DNA of 64,000 nt from assembly GCA_963170055.1 (NCBI GenBank), contig CAUJGJ010000179.1, positions 2,218,401 through 2,282,400 of the forward strand, given 5' to 3'. Source of the DNA: Halisarca cf. caerulea. Taxonomy: Eukaryota > Porifera > Demospongiae > Chondrillida > Halisarcidae. The position numbers were made by a program, and so were the translations under genes. Positions 27,665 through 40,702 of this stretch are shown in pieces. Numbering within the stretch: position 1 is the first letter of the stretch; each line of letters begins with the position of its first letter. The notes beneath the pieces are model-generated. The model had not been told where the DNA came from, did not search any database, and was given only the letters and a program-made list of their open reading frames with translations.

Positions 27665-29086
27665 ATGAGCCGCCAAGTAAAGTTGGTGAAGGGAGCTGAC
27701 GGCCTCGGTATAGCCTTGAGAACGAATGTGCATGGTGATTTAGTATGGCCAATAGTACATTCAGTGCGTCCTGGAAGTGAAGCAGCGTTATCCAGAGTTG
27801 TAGCCGTGGGGGACCGAGTAGAGGCAGTGAATGGTTTTCGTGTTTCGGGCAAGACTCACCATTTCGTGAAAGATTTGCTCCAACTAGTCCCCATAGGGTC
27901 TTCTGTGGAACTAAAACTTGCAGATCCCATTGGTGGGTTCTATCGCTGTGTTTGGTGGGCTTCGTGTAGGCTTAATTTACACGCGCCACACCGCATTATC
28001 CTGTGGACAGTGTGTGTAGTACTGCACATATTGTGTTGGTTATGCACATCTGTTTGTGTTTATTTTAGACGAAGACGAATACGATTCTTCTAGTATTCTG
28101 TCCTTTCAGAAGAGAATGTTTCCTCCCCAAACAGTAGGCATGTCCTCATCCCTGACTGGTCCTCCCCTGTCACATGATCATCACGTGAATCACCAAGCAA
28201 ATGTGAGACGTTCACAGTCCGACTGCTACAAGACACGTCCATCTCTACATCGGCAGATCAACCTCTCACGAGTGCAGAGTGTCCACAACAAAAGTCCATG
28301 GGAAGTGTCTATAGGTCACCCCAGGCTCCGTCAGTCAATGGATGTCATGAGCAGTAGTGGACTGGGAGACAGTATAGGTAGTTTGACATCTCTCTCTCGA
28401 CAGGACACCAGTGAGCGCTGGCCTGAATGTGGGGAGTACACCGCTACTGGTACTGACCTCCACAACGCAGTTGTCAAAGGAGATGTTAGTTTCTTTATGT
28501 AATGCATGTTTGTATGTGTACACACTTTTGTGTTTAAGTTGTGTATGTGGTATCTTGTACGTGCATGTATGTGCACTGTTAGGTGTTGGTTGTCAGAGCG
28601 TGTCACTGAATGGGGGGACTGATGCACTGTGCTGAGTGAAACTGATGTGTTTTGCGTGTTTGATATATTGTGCACTTTCAGGTAGCAGAAGTTGAAAGGT
28701 TGCTAAAAATAGGATCAAGCATCTACAGTTTAGACTCTGAAGGAGACACTCCACTTGATTTGGCGTCCAGGGCTGGGAATATAGTGAGCACTAGACTGTC
28801 TGGAAAATACTTTAGTGATCATATTCCATGGTCTTTACCTTTAGACAATACTTAAGCTCATGGAAGAAATGTACGAAGGATCAACTGTTTCCTCGTCATC
28901 TTCTTGTAAGTATACTAGTTTGAATAAGGAGATGAATTAAAGCCATAAACTCATTATCTTATTGCAGGTTCCTTACGAGAAAATGGCTCTACAGAACAAA
29001 GGGGTTTGCATAAAAAGAGTAAACACAGAACAGATGTTCGAAAAGAGCTGGCTAAGGCTTACGAGAACATTGGGAGTAAAGTTTAG
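27665..29086 (+). CDS. PDZ plus ankyrin-repeat protein of unknown identity
   Basis: About 320 aa; I do not recognise an orthologue. Exons 27665-27932, 28069-28484, 28682-28783, 28845-28905, 28968-29086; phases fit. Residues 1-90 form a PDZ domain: carboxylate-binding-loop variant DGLGIALR, then VRPGSEAALSRVVAVGDRVE and VNGFRVSGKTHHFVKDLL. The middle is Ser-rich and low complexity, with an RRSQSDC basic/phospho-like motif. Around residue 215 an ankyrin-type pair begins (GTDLHNAVVKGDVAEVERLL, then DSEGDTPLDLASRAGN). The tail is basic and charged (HKKSKHRTDVRKELAKAYEN). It is probably a cytoplasmic scaffold. It starts 132 bp after the RPL11 stop, so its promoter must lie in or near the RPL11 3' end. 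Confidence 0.75.
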
Positions 29087-29231
29087 CATTGAACTCTTGG
29101 ACACCTGTTTTGTTTGTACAATAGACGCTGTCGTCGTTTTCTTCTGTGAATGTACAATTATTGTTTCCATAACAACAGTTTTTTGGCGCGCAGATTCGAG
29201 TATCTCATAGTAGTATATGCAAATTCGCGAA

Positions 29232-29845
29232 ATGGATGAATTCCCTGCGTCCAAATGTATTTCTGAAGATTTTTGTAGTTACTATACTGTTCTGGAGCGT
29301 CTTCATACCTTTAAAGACTCGCACTGGCCATTCGAACGCGGACCTTGTACTCCTTTGAAGGTAAGAGCATGCAAGAGCTCATTTGACTCCTGTTGTCATC
29401 CTATGGTGAAATGTTTGCTGAAAACGGATGTTGTGCTCGATTGTACGTAGATGGCAGAAGCGGGTTTTTATTATATAGGAACAGAGGCTTCTCCTGATGC
29501 TGTTCGCTGTGTAGTATGCCTGACTGAATTGGAAGGTTGGGAAGAGGATGATGAGCCACTGAAAGAACATAAGAACCATAGTTCAAGCAGTGCTTGTCCT
29601 TACCTGAAGATTAAAGATCCCTATCAAATTACAGTTGGTGATGTCTTAAAATTGGAGAAAAGAGCTCTTCAATATGCCATTGTATGTTATGTTACTGGAA
29701 CTTCTACAAGTATCTCATTACTAACTCAGAATCGATCTTCTCCGTCCTGTAGAAGTTAGCCATAAAACAGCTTGACAATCATTATGAGAAGATTGAGTGC
29801 TACAGTGTGGATCAGTTTGACAAACTTAAAGAGCTTGAAAATTGA
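29232..29845 (+). CDS. BIRC5: Survivin-type BIR protein
   Basis: Chromosomal passenger complex/inhibitor-of-apoptosis family member. 150 aa with one BIR domain and no RING; human survivin has 142 aa. Exons 29232-29360, 29451-29681, 29753-29845, all phase 0. Features: RLHTFKDSHWPFERGPCTP, MAEAGFYYIGTEASPDAVRC, zinc ligands CVVC, then ELEGWEEDDEPLKEHKNHSS and Cys. The Cys-to-His spacing is the usual 16, but the last His-to-Cys gap is 8 instead of 6 residues. A predicted C-terminal helix follows (IKQLDNHYEKIE, FDKLKELEN), as in survivin's dimer/CPC-binding helix. A Met four codons earlier (29217) is possible; 29232 is preferred by similarity. Confidence 0.92.
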
Positions 29846-29954
29846 GACGTGGCCATCTGATCACAAACAACATATTATAGGAATACATTATTTTTACATT
29901 CCTTGAAGTCCATTTCACTGATATGTATTGTATTGGTACGTATGTCAGTATTAT

Positions 29955-29958
29955 ATTA

Positions 29959-29988
<30 letters not shown>
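29955..29988. repeat. ATT microsatellite
   Basis: (TTA/ATT)n, about 11 units, at the border of the LINE-containing region. Confidence 0.9.
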
Positions 29989-29991
<3 letters not shown>

Positions 29992-30099
29992 ACACCATAC
30001 CCAAAGGGTACTAGGACACACAAGGTCCTATGTAGCACAACAGGAGTACAAAAAAGGTTCAAAAGAAAAACTTCAATGTCAGATAATACAGCTGGCAAA

Positions 30100-31650
30100 T
30101 AATGCTAAGAGTAAAATCTAGCCATCCATAGGGCTGAGACGCAGCTTAGTAATTGGTAGTGGGAACATGCATTTGTGAGGATGGATGTAGTCTTCTGCTC
30201 TTTGGTCTTCTGGTTAAAGCCATCATCAAGATCTTCCATGAGTTCAAGTAGAGGTTCCCTCGCACTGCCAAAGGCATTGCACTCCACCATCCAATGATAC
30301 ACATCCTCTACTACACCACTATCACACTGCTTACACAACCACTCCTCCCGCCTTATCCCCTGCCACCTGCCCATTTAAATCTGCAGTGGCGCATGCAGTA
30401 CCACCTCTCAGCTTCATCAAAATCCCCCTCTCACTCTTACTCTTCACATATGCACAACTTGACTCCACACCACAATCCACCAATTAACATCTTCAACATA
30501 TAGATAATTTCGGTTTCTCATTTAATTCCTTCAACCACCTGTCTTTTACTCTCCTCCATGCAATGTTCCACAACATACTCCTCAAATCTCCCTTTGACAG
30601 ATCTCTGATTGCGTTACCACTCAAGAAGTCTTGCCATCCGAATTCCCCAATACACCTGCCAATACTCCTCAACCAGCTACCAGAACCAAACTGCACTACC
30701 TGCCTAGCAATCCTCTGCAACAGCCGCCCTTCATACACCTTACTAGTTAGCACTTCGTATATACCAGTACTGAGTGCATCTCATCTTGGCCTCCCATACC
30801 AATGGCAACATATCCATTTCCAAAAACAGGGATACCCTGGGATGCAAGGTATTCACCCCAAAAAACAAGCAGAACGCTCTCAGTTGCACTTGGTGAACAA
30901 CCTCAAGGCTACGTACACAGCCCCAGATATCGATATCAGCACCATACAGAATGATGGATTCCACCAAGGAATTCAGCAGCTTTTTGAAAGTACCAACACC
31001 NNNNNNNNNNNNNNNNNNNNNNNNNNNNNNNNNNNNNNNNNNNNNNNNNNNNNNNNNNNNNNNNNNNNNNNNNNNNNNNNNNNNNNNNNNNNNNNNNNNN
31101 NNNNNNNNNNNNNNNNNNNNNNNNNNNNNNNNNNNNNNNNNNNNNNNNNNNNNNNNNNNNNNNNNNNNNNNNNNNNNNNNNNNNNNNNNNNNNNNNNNNN
31201 AACATCACCGACTTCTCTTCTGCATATCTTCCCAACCAGCTACCAAGAGCTTTTTTCCCAGCTGCAGCCCTGTCCTCCACCATGTCCTTTAAAGTCAAAT
31301 GCTCGTCAATCACACAGCCGAGATACTTATTAGAAGATACCATAGGTATCTCTTGCCCACCCACCTCATAACTCATTTCACGTCTTGCATGCCATTGACT
31401 TCTTTCTAATGTGCATGATGGCTGACTTTGTCACATTAATCTTTACCCCCCATTTAACACACCACTCAACCAATGAATCCAAGCTATTTCTTAAACCATC
31501 TTCATTACTGCGCGCTACACTTCAAGTGCACATGGCTAAAAGGTTGTCACATAATATACCAGTATTCCTCCAACACCACATGACATCTACACTGTAGTCC
31601 CTTAGTCTCATGAACCAGACCCCTCCACACCCTCCACTTTATGAAAGGAG
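30100..31650 (-). mobile_element. Decayed non-LTR retrotransposon (LINE) 3' part, split by gap
   Basis: Minus-strand fragments resemble the end of LINE reverse transcriptases of the type found in invertebrates: a thumb/connection segment (NKYLGCVIDEHLTLKDM, then a GKKALGSWLGRY-like stretch) at about 31380-31200, LVESIILYGADIDIWGC at about 30960-30910, and a C-terminal Cys/His motif (WLCKQCDSGVVEDVYHWMVEC) at about 30340-30270. Frames shift and stop repeatedly, so it is inactive. Bases 31001-31200 are N. The remaining parts of this 1.5-kb stretch show no host gene. Confidence 0.75.
31001..31200. other. Assembly gap (200 N)
   Basis: Exactly 200 unknown bases inside the LINE fragment; the true length may differ. 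Confidence 0.99.
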
Positions 31651-31675
31651 AGGGGTCTGGTTCCCAAGACTAGTA
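31597..31675. repeat. Inverted repeat (AACCAGACCCCTC arms)
   Basis: GACTACT/AGTAGTC-flanked arms AACCAGACCCCTC and GAGGGGTCTGGTT around a short spacer. A related palindrome with CCAGACCATTCCCC occurs at 55400-55465. Confidence 0.7.
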
Positions 31676-31776
31676 GTCCCTGGTTGTATGTACCAGTGTT
31701 GCCAAAGCTTTATTATATTATCCATGTAGACACAAGAATGTTTCTGGACCAATGATTAGTATAGTAGTCATCCAAA

Positions 31777-34700
31777 TCATTGAACAGTGTCAGGCAGCAT
31801 GTTAACACGAGCAATTTTCTTCCTAATCCTGTTACATGCCATCATCGTTGAACCATAATGGTTTTGCATATCTCCTACAGACATAGTCTTGTTTTCATTC
31901 TGAACATAACGAAAAGTGTTATAATTTCAGTAAATACACTACAATGATTACATATTATGCAGTGAACGCTACCTTATCAACTTGATCCTCAAAATCTCTC
32001 AGGAGATCAAGATGGCTCACCAGTCCTCCTTGATGACGTAGCTTTACATTATCAATTCTCAGGGCATCTCTCACTTGCTTGAATCGTGTAAGATGGTCTC
32101 TCCTCTGTTGGTTAAAAATAGTGCAATTGCAGCATATGCTCTGTGCAAGTAATGACAGGTCTACCCACCCTGGATAGATGGACGTCCAATTCAGACAGAG
32201 TAAATCTCTTGCTCTCATTTTCAGCCTGCAAATATGCAAATGTTAAATGAACTTGCCAGACCCTCCATGTCTACAACGTAGTACTTTACTTGTAATCCCG
32301 AACACTAGGATGACAAACCTGGACAAACTGGAGCTTCTCTTTGACATGTGTTAACACCTGTACAGTTCCTGTTATCTTCTTACGAAGTTTAATAAGGTCT
32401 TCATTTCGCTCTTCAATCTTTTCATTTAAGTTAACATTGTCTATCTTCAGTTGCTCAAAGTCAATCACGTGGAGGCCTTCTCCTAGTTCTTCCTGTAAGT
32501 ATGACAACAATAACTGTTACACTGATAGCGGAAGTCCACTTTTCCTTGTGGCTGTTTTCCCCACAGTAGACAAACTAGCTTAGGGCTAGCTTTACTTGCC
32601 TGATTTATTAAACCGCAGACACTCTAATACACATAGTAGAGACCATTAGGCCTATAGCAGAGGATGTAAGACCTCCATCCTTTCCAGCCAAACTAGGCAG
32701 GAGGTGGCTGTATATCACCCTTTCCTTAGTAGTGGATTCCATAAGAGATTACGGTAATTTTGCAGGGAAACAAATGAAAATAGGAAATTCACCTTTTGTT
32801 TCACTAGCACTTCTTTCTTTGAAATGATTGTTTGAAGTCGAATATTTTCAAGACGAGCTTGGATAACATCCTTTTCCTTCAGAGCATCCTCTGCCACTAG
32901 CTGTTCAAACTCATGCAAAGTCAATGTTCTCCCCGTTCTACTGTGGACTGCTTCCAGGCTCTTCTGTTTACAGAAGGCAATGTATTCTAGCCTGTGTAAT
33001 ATAAAAATATCATCATTCCTAAGTGTAATGTACCACAAGTTGGGACATATCTGAGACCATTAAGTATTGCATTTTTTGTGGATCAAATCAGTGAATATTA
33101 TTATTCATTAGGCTAGAAATAGCCTATGGCTAAAGGCTCCCCAGTCAATAATGATACCTGATACCTTGAATAATAAAGCAAGTTTTGTTTGCATGTAACA
33201 CAAGATTTTGGGTTTCGAGTACACAAGGTTCGAGGTACACAGGATTCTGGATTCTGGGTACACAAGGTTCGAGGTACACAGGATTCTGGATTCTGGGTAC
33301 ACAAGGTTCGAGGTACACAGGATTCTGGATTCTGGGTACACAAGGTTCCGGGGGCCCCTGCCTGTCCACAAAGTAAGCAAGGACATGTATACCACCCACT
33401 ACTAGCAAGGGAGTCATGAAGTGGCCATGAAGGCCACAACTGCTGTTACTTTTTCTGCAAAGAGCCGAAAAAAGTCATTGAAGGTTTAAAGAATTCAAAA
33501 AAGATCAATCAACAATATGTATATAGGATCATAATTGCTTTTGCCATAATAGCCCAGAGCAAGCAAAACTCCAAAGCAAACCACTAATTTAGAAATGTTC
33601 TCTATCGTACTAGAGTACCATACATGACTAGCAATGCCACAAGATATTAACAGATCACCAAATTCATAAAAATATCATACATTCTCTTTACAATGGTCAA
33701 GATTTAATAGTATTTAGACCATCTCCACAATACACATTACCAATAGTTTGCTCATTACACATTTACACAGTAAAAACTGCTGATGCATGGATGGTTATGT
33801 GTACTACATTGCAGGAGACATTCGCCTCTGCTCTTGAAACTTGCTTCCTATATGCCATAACTAGAACAAAGCAATAGCTTACAAAACAGAGGATCCCTTT
33901 ATAGTCTATATAGATACCCTATGGCCGCAACCTTCTTCATTCATGAAACGTTTTGGCCGGCTAAAATGAGTCATCTACACATTTCTGTACACCAAAGACA
34001 TGCTGTATTCTAGTCAATGTGTCAAGAAAAGTACTACTGTAGACGGTAAACAATGTGTACTGTAACACAATACAACTAACAGTGGGCTCCAGTGAAACAC
34101 ATACCCTATGCACGTATGTACAAGCAGAATAGTCCATTATCACATGTTCAGTGAGTGTTGTGTGATTAAGAGGGGCCACAATATGCAATGACTTTAAACA
34201 CACTTTTTAGCTTCAACAAGACTGAGATGTGCTTTACTCCTTTCCTCAATTTCAGCTTTTTCCAATTTTCTTTTACTCTCCATCAAAGCATCTTCTGTTT
34301 GCAAGCTCTCCAAAGCATCTACATTGCAGATGAGCAGCTTGAACCAGTTAGCAGAGAGGAGGGAAACACACACACTAAGAGTTCACATACCCATGCATTT
34401 AAAGTAGCGCTGTTCGTGGTCAGTTACACTTTTACTGGGATCATGCCTATCCTCTGTCTGAGATGGTTGAACAATGAAAATGAAGGTGACAAATTTATTT
34501 TAAGCAAGTACATATACCTTCTTTTTGGACAAGTATTCAGCAATCTTGTGCTGCAAACGTGCATTTGTAGCTCTAAGCTGTTCATGAGTGGAGAGCTGCT
34601 CCATCAACTCAGCAATGACATCTTCTCGGCTCAAAGCAGGTTCATCTGTGTCATCTTCAGCAGGTTTCTCTCTGTCATCTTCAGCAGGTTCCTCTCTGTC

Positions 34701-35318
34701 ATCTTCAGCAGGTTCCTCTCTGTCATCTTCAGCAGGTTTCTCTTTGTCATCTTCAGTAGGCTCCTCTCTGTCATCTTCAGTAGGCTCCTCTCTGTCATTT
34801 TTAACAGGTTCCTCTCTGTCATTTTCAGGCGGCTCCTCAACCTCATTGACATCATCCAACCCATCCTTACCCTTACCCACTCTTTCAGAACACTCTCCCT
34901 CCCCATCGCCATGCTGTTCCGCTCCATCAGCATCCTTGTCCGGCACCAACTTGGGTGTACCCTTTGTAGATTCCGGCTCACCATCTGACTCAAGCTCTGA
35001 AGTATTTTGCACAGTTGTAGGACCCTCCACAGGTTTTTCTGCGGGAATTTTGGTATATTTCTCCGTAAAAATCACTGTGGGTTCTCCTTCAAGACCATTG
35101 CCCCCTTCCGTCGTTTCAGGAGCTACGGTGTTATCCTGAAAGTCTGATTGACATTCTCCATTCCCTTCTGGCTTCGTTTCTGGTGATTCCTCCCTCGTTC
35201 TTTCGTTTTCATCACTTCCCTCTTTGTAGTGCCCTTCATTATCATTCAGCTCATCTTCCAATTGCAAATTTGAAACTTCTCCAACTTGTGGTGTCTGCAC
35301 CGATTCCTGCTCAGCCAT
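31777..35318 (-). CDS. CCDC96: CCDC96 / CFAP184, ciliary coiled-coil protein
   Basis: Axonemal/centriolar-satellite coiled-coil family (FAP184 in Chlamydomonas). 539 aa; human CCDC96 has 555. Exons on the minus strand: 35318-34518, 34337-34204, 32991-32793, 32492-32319, 32225-32169, 32104-31973, 31899-31777; summed length is in frame. The first 230 residues are acidic and low complexity, with an 8-residue coding repeat EDDREEPA. The rest is coiled coil with the family core (HVIDFEQLKIDNVNLNEKIE, EDLIKLRKKITGTVQVLTHV, LLRDFEDQVDK, C-terminal GSTMMACNRIRKKIA). It is head to head with TK1. Confidence 0.9.
33195..33350. repeat. 39-bp repeat in a CCDC96 intron
   Basis: Four copies of a unit holding CACAAGGTTCGAGGTACACA and GGATTCTGGATTCTGGGTA. 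Confidence 0.9.
34640..34830 (-). repeat. Coding 24-bp minisatellite in CCDC96
   Basis: About eight copies of a 24-bp unit (plus-strand CAGGTTCCTCTCTGTCATCT plus TCAG) encoding EDDREEPA/EDDREEPT. Frame preserved. Confidence 0.9.
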
Positions 35319-35431
35319 GTTTCATCAGACCCTGTCTGCATGGCAACTAGACAAACACGTGATGCCTTGGCACGTGATGCATTTTGTCCTGGCGGGATTT
35401 TAGGAAAGATCTTGATTCTTCTTTATTTTTC
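35319..35431. promoter_or_regulatory. Divergent promoter CCDC96 / TK1 with X-box-like site
   Basis: 113 bp between starts. GTCTGCATGGCAAC at 35334-35347 matches the RFX X-box (GTNRCC, spacer, RGYAAC) except two bases in the first half. Two CACGTGATG motifs lie just beyond it. Confidence 0.5.
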
Positions 35432-36308
35432 ATGATGTCTCTTGTGGGTGGAATTGGAAAGATAGCAGCCAAAGGACATATTCAACTTATTTTAGGACCA
35501 ATGTTCTCTGGGAAGACGTTAGTGCTATTTGTTTGATTGCTATGAATCTGACGTTTGATTTTGTTTTTTATTTTGTGTACTTTCAGTACGGAGCTGATAC
35601 GCAGGATTAGAAGGTTTCAAGTGGCCAATCATTCTTGTTTGATGATTAAATATTCTAAGGATGACCGTTACTCTAAGGAAGATATATCGACCCATGACAA
35701 ACTGATTACAAGAGCAACATCTTGTTCAGAGTTGAAGACCATATCTGACCAAGCGAAGTCTTTTGGTGTAATTGGAATAGATGAAGGGCAATTTGTATGT
35801 GCCTCATTCTATATCATGTATTCTGTCTGGTTGGGTATGTACCTATGTATGTAATTCCCTATAGTTTCCAGATATTGTTGAGTTTTGTGAAGAAATGGCG
35901 AATAAGGGTAAAATGGTTATTGTTGCTGCTCTGGATGGAACATTTCAGAGAAAGGTAGTTTTCAAACTCCTGACAGCCATGTTTTAATTATGCATCATTT
36001 CTACAATTATCAATTATACATCATTCCTACAGCCATTTGGCAGCATCATGGATCTAGTTCCTTTGGCCGAGAGTGTGATCAAATTGAAGGCAGTTTGTAT
36101 GGTCTGCTACGGAGATGCTGCTTTTACAAAACGTTTAGGTCAAGAGACCGAGATTGAAGTGATTGGAGGAGCTGAGAAGTATATGTCTGTTTGCCGTTCA
36201 TGTTACAATGTGCATGAAATGAACTCTCAAATCACACCAACGCGTCAACCACCTGTGTTGAACACAAATTCTGGAAGAAACAGAGAACTCTTTCCTACCG
36301 ACTCTTAA
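35432..36308 (+). CDS. TK1: Cytosolic thymidine kinase
   Basis: Phosphorylates thymidine to dTMP in the salvage pathway. 219 aa; human TK1 has 234. Exons 35432-35517, 35587-35794, 35865-35954, 36033-36308. P-loop [11 protein letters not shown] split by intron 1, IGIDEGQF (catalytic Glu/Walker B-like), [13 protein letters not shown], zinc site CMVC...CRSC, and the thymidine-binding lasso region [15 protein letters not shown]. The short tail lacks a KEN degradation box, which in human TK1 gives cell-cycle destruction. Confidence 0.96.
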
Positions 36309-36462
36309 TGTTTACCTCCTTGGCGTGCATATTTTAAAGTGACCCTAAGCATACAGTGCATTTATTGTATGAAAGCTTAATCCGATAATGTTCTTGCCTG
36401 TAATGGTAATGCATATTATTATAATTCACAATTTCAATTAAAAAATTGAGCATGTGCACTTG
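36309..36462. other. TK1-NPLOC4 3' intergenic spacer
   Basis: 154 bp between converging stop codons; AT-rich, no gene. Confidence 0.7.
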
Positions 36463-39400
36463 CTAGTTTCTTGGCAGTTGACACATTTCACAAACTTGAG
36501 CTTCAGATTTATTGAGAAAAGTGCAATGGTTACATGTCCAAGTATTGCCTGTCACAACAGGGTAAGTAGGTGGGCCTTTTCCTATCTCTGGACTTTGCTC
36601 TGTCAAATGTAGTTATAGAGATACAGTGTCACATACACAGTAGGCCACTTCAGCCACCAACCATTACCTGTAGCTCTTATCAGCTGCTCAATGGTTGACC
36701 AAGGCTCTTTTAGCCTCCATTTACCAATTCCTGGTATATCTCCAGCTTTGATCAAGCCACATAGTTCAAGTGTGGCTTCCTACAGAAAATAAAATAACTA
36801 GATTAACAACCATCACTATAGGGAAAATGTGCACCTACTCATACCTTCATTGGCACAATGTCACATCTGTACAAGTATAAAAGAACTTGAAAATCAGACA
36901 TAGTGTAATAAAAGTCTTTCATGTACTGTTGCCTGATGTAGTTCGCCAGCTGGTGGAAATCCTGCAGTGTGTTAGACTAGTAATGGGTGGAAGGAAATCA
37001 TAATACATTTAGTGAACTAACTGGTTTGACACCGCCAAATTCCCGATTGGCAATAGGAAAGGGTTCTCCATTCTTCCCTCCAGGTAGTGTGGGGCAAGGT
37101 TCCTTCGGAGTGGAAATGGTCAGTTCAACCAGGAGATATTCCACCGGAAGAGGACGTGCTAACTTAGTCACTTCATTACCATATTCATCTTTAGACTGCC
37201 ATCAGTGAAGAAAATGGATAACCATGAACCTAACATGCACTGCCTACCCTAACAATTATGTACCTTGTAGAAGACATCTGGTACATATTGCTCTTGGGAT
37301 GAGTCCTTGACATAGCCTAGTTCTGGCACATCTACTGTTGGTACAAGACACCCATCCCTCACTAGTGCCATACACTGATTTGAAACCTGGTACCCAGTAA
37401 GATGGATGTCATTGTGCTCATCACCTGAAGGGAGAACAAAAAATGAATAACATTATGAGTAGTTGCCAAATATGTACAGGACAACCTGTATTGAACCTCT
37501 CACCTGAAACACATACAGTTACAAACTTGGAGCCAAAATATCCATTGGGTGAGTATTGACAAGGACTGGGATGCTTGTTCTGAAGGTGAGCTGCTGTTAT
37601 GCATTCTTGGGCACTCAAGAAGAAGGTATCCTAAAGAAGCATGTGGTTCAGACAAGACATGACCGTTCCATCATAATACAAACATTTGTGTTATCTATGA
37701 TTCCACAGACTAAGGACAACTCTCTGAGTACACTCACGATGTGCCGCTTGTGAGCTACTTTGCTGTTCTTTTGGCTCTCCAAATCAGTAAATATCCATCC
37801 CAACTGTAATACACACAGAGAGAGCATACATTGGCTGGTAAGGGACAGAGAGGGATAACCAACCTTCTGGAGTCCAAGCACTCGGGCTATCTGCTCCACA
37901 GAGTCTTCTTCATCCTGAGAAGCTATCAGTTCCACAGACAAAGGAGAAGAGATTTGAGGAGGTTCATAAATGACAGAAACTACACCCTTTATTCCCAAGG
38001 GAACATCTGTGTACTCTTCCAAATGGCCATACATGAATCCTATACGCTAAAACAGAACACAGAAGGTCAACTCAACAAAATGAGAAATTGAAGAGTTAGT
38101 GAAATAGTACACAAACCTGCCTGCCTGATTTTCTCCAGCCATTTAAAAATCTATCTACAATTTTACCATCTTCAAACATGATGTTATCGATGTGTCGATA
38201 TGTTTGCCTGGCAAGAGTTATGGCACTAGGTTGGCACTTGGTGCAGATCCCTTCAGGCCATGGTGGATGGTCTGTGCAACCTGGTTTGATGCGGCAACTG
38301 AGATCCTCTAAACTCACAAATTTTCCTCTGCAAAGAGCCAGTCATAAAAGATAAAAGAGGATGTGGCATCCACTCACACAGCCTTACTTGTCAATGCCAC
38401 TGGTCAGCTTTCTGAAGTAAGAATGAATGGAAAGGAACTTTATAGGTGGGTCTCGGCTTTCCAGGTACTTCACATCAAAAGGCTAAAAAGAAGGAGCATC
38501 TATGTCTTATTAAGGTGCAATACAAGCACAATTAAATACACTACAAGCACACAGATACGCTACAAGTACACGCAGATACACTACAAGCACACACAGATAC
38601 ACTACAAGCACACACAGATACACTACAAGCACACACAGATACGCTACAAGCACACACAGATACACTACAAGCACACACAGATACGCTACAAGCACACACA
38701 GATACACTACAAGCACACACGAGTATGCAGTGGAACCTCTGATAGTGGACTCTCCCAAATAAGGACCCAGTATAATAAACCTCTCTACAAAGCACACGAC
38801 TTATGGAGTAAAATTCCTACATCATTTTGAACCTTGCAATGAGGAAAACATCTCTACAAAGAACAAATAACTAAATTTACATTGTCCCCAAAGTGTCCTT
38901 TATTTAGAGGTTTCACTGTACTAAAAGCATGTACAGATATATATATATATATTATAAGCAAATATGGGCACACTACAAAACACACACCCGTATGCTAGAA
39001 GCAAACGCACATATAGGCACACAAACCACAAGCACACACAAGGCCACTACAAGCATGCACAAGGCCACTACAAGCATGCACAGGTTTTCACAACAAGTAA
39101 ATTTCTGGTTGAGTAGGCCAAGCAAATGATGGATATAATATCTTGATGATTGGAGTTCACTAGCACACAACATGTAATAGTTGTATCCTGTCTTGGTGTG
39201 CTACAGCAGCCATAAAGTGCTAATTAATTGACCGAGGGCGCAGCCCGAGGTCAATTAATTGGCACTTTATGCTGCTGTAGCACACCAAGGCAGGATACAA
39301 CTATTATGTGTCATGGTGAAGCAAAACACTGCAAAATGTGACAATTGACAACTACTAATTAATGAGGCATGAATGGGTTTTGGCTGGCAGGAGATTGACA

Positions 39401-40098
39401 AGACCCTTGATCGGGCTACATCAGAGTAGCAGGGCTACATCGTGAATGTAAGCCGGCGGTACTCTTTGAACAACCCAACTTTCGCCCCCGCACCATGACA
39501 CATACTCCAATATCAGCCCACCACACACAGCACAACCCACCAGGGGCGTAGCTCCATTGTTTCCTGGTTGCCAGGAAACCCCCCTCTGAAGCCACCAGAC
39601 TGAGTATGCTAATCAATCATACAATTTATCCTAACACTTTCTCCAACTGTCACCTAGCATGCACCTGCACTAGGCTAACCTGCACACATGGTTCTACTGA
39701 GAGCACTGTAATGCTGTTCTACTTTTTTTTTTTTTTTTTTTTTTTTTTTACCTGTAATGCTGTTCTACTACATTCATAAATACTTTGTGCTCTTTTTAGT
39801 TGTTTATAGCTTGTCTGACACACTAGTTTTCAAACTACCATTACAAATTTAAATATGGTGTTTACTTGCATACATGTGGCCACAGTGTTGATACCGCATG
39901 CTACAGTAAGTAAAGGCCATACAATGTGTCCATGATACCACTATTTTGTACACCAGGTGCCCATGCATGATCATGGCTTTTAGAAACCCCCTTATTTTTC
40001 TTCTGGCTACGCCCCTGCCCACCCATTGTACACAGCACAACCAAGCCACCACACATAGCCCACCCACCTAAGGCTCACAGTGTATGTATAGTGCTTTA

Positions 40099-40168
<70 letters not shown>

Positions 40169-40636
40169 ACACACACAACATTCGTACTCACTTCCAAAGG
40201 AGTACAATTAAGGCACTTGTTGTTGTCGCCATGGTGACACCTGCACAATAATAGACACATGTCACTTTCCCTCCACTTTCTTACTAAAACATCACTTACA
40301 GCTGTGGGTCTTTCTTTCTGTGTATTTTACCATCTTTCTTCTTCAGCCTCTTGTCAATTTCATCTTCCTCAACATTTCCATGACTAACATACACTCCACT
40401 GTCAACAGATGCCGATGTTACCTTCTGCTCTAAATAGATCATGTCACCATGCCTAATAAATGCAAAGAGGATGACACATAAGGTCTGTACATAACTTATG
40501 CAGCCACAGCCAATGACCCTAACCTCAACGGTATTTCACTTAGGTGGACATCCAGGGTGTGCGGAAGCACTTCTTGTTGCTTGTTTGAACGTAGGAACAG
40601 GCCTTGGTCAGAACTTGGTCGACATTCTTGATTGAT

Positions 40637-40702
<66 letters not shown>

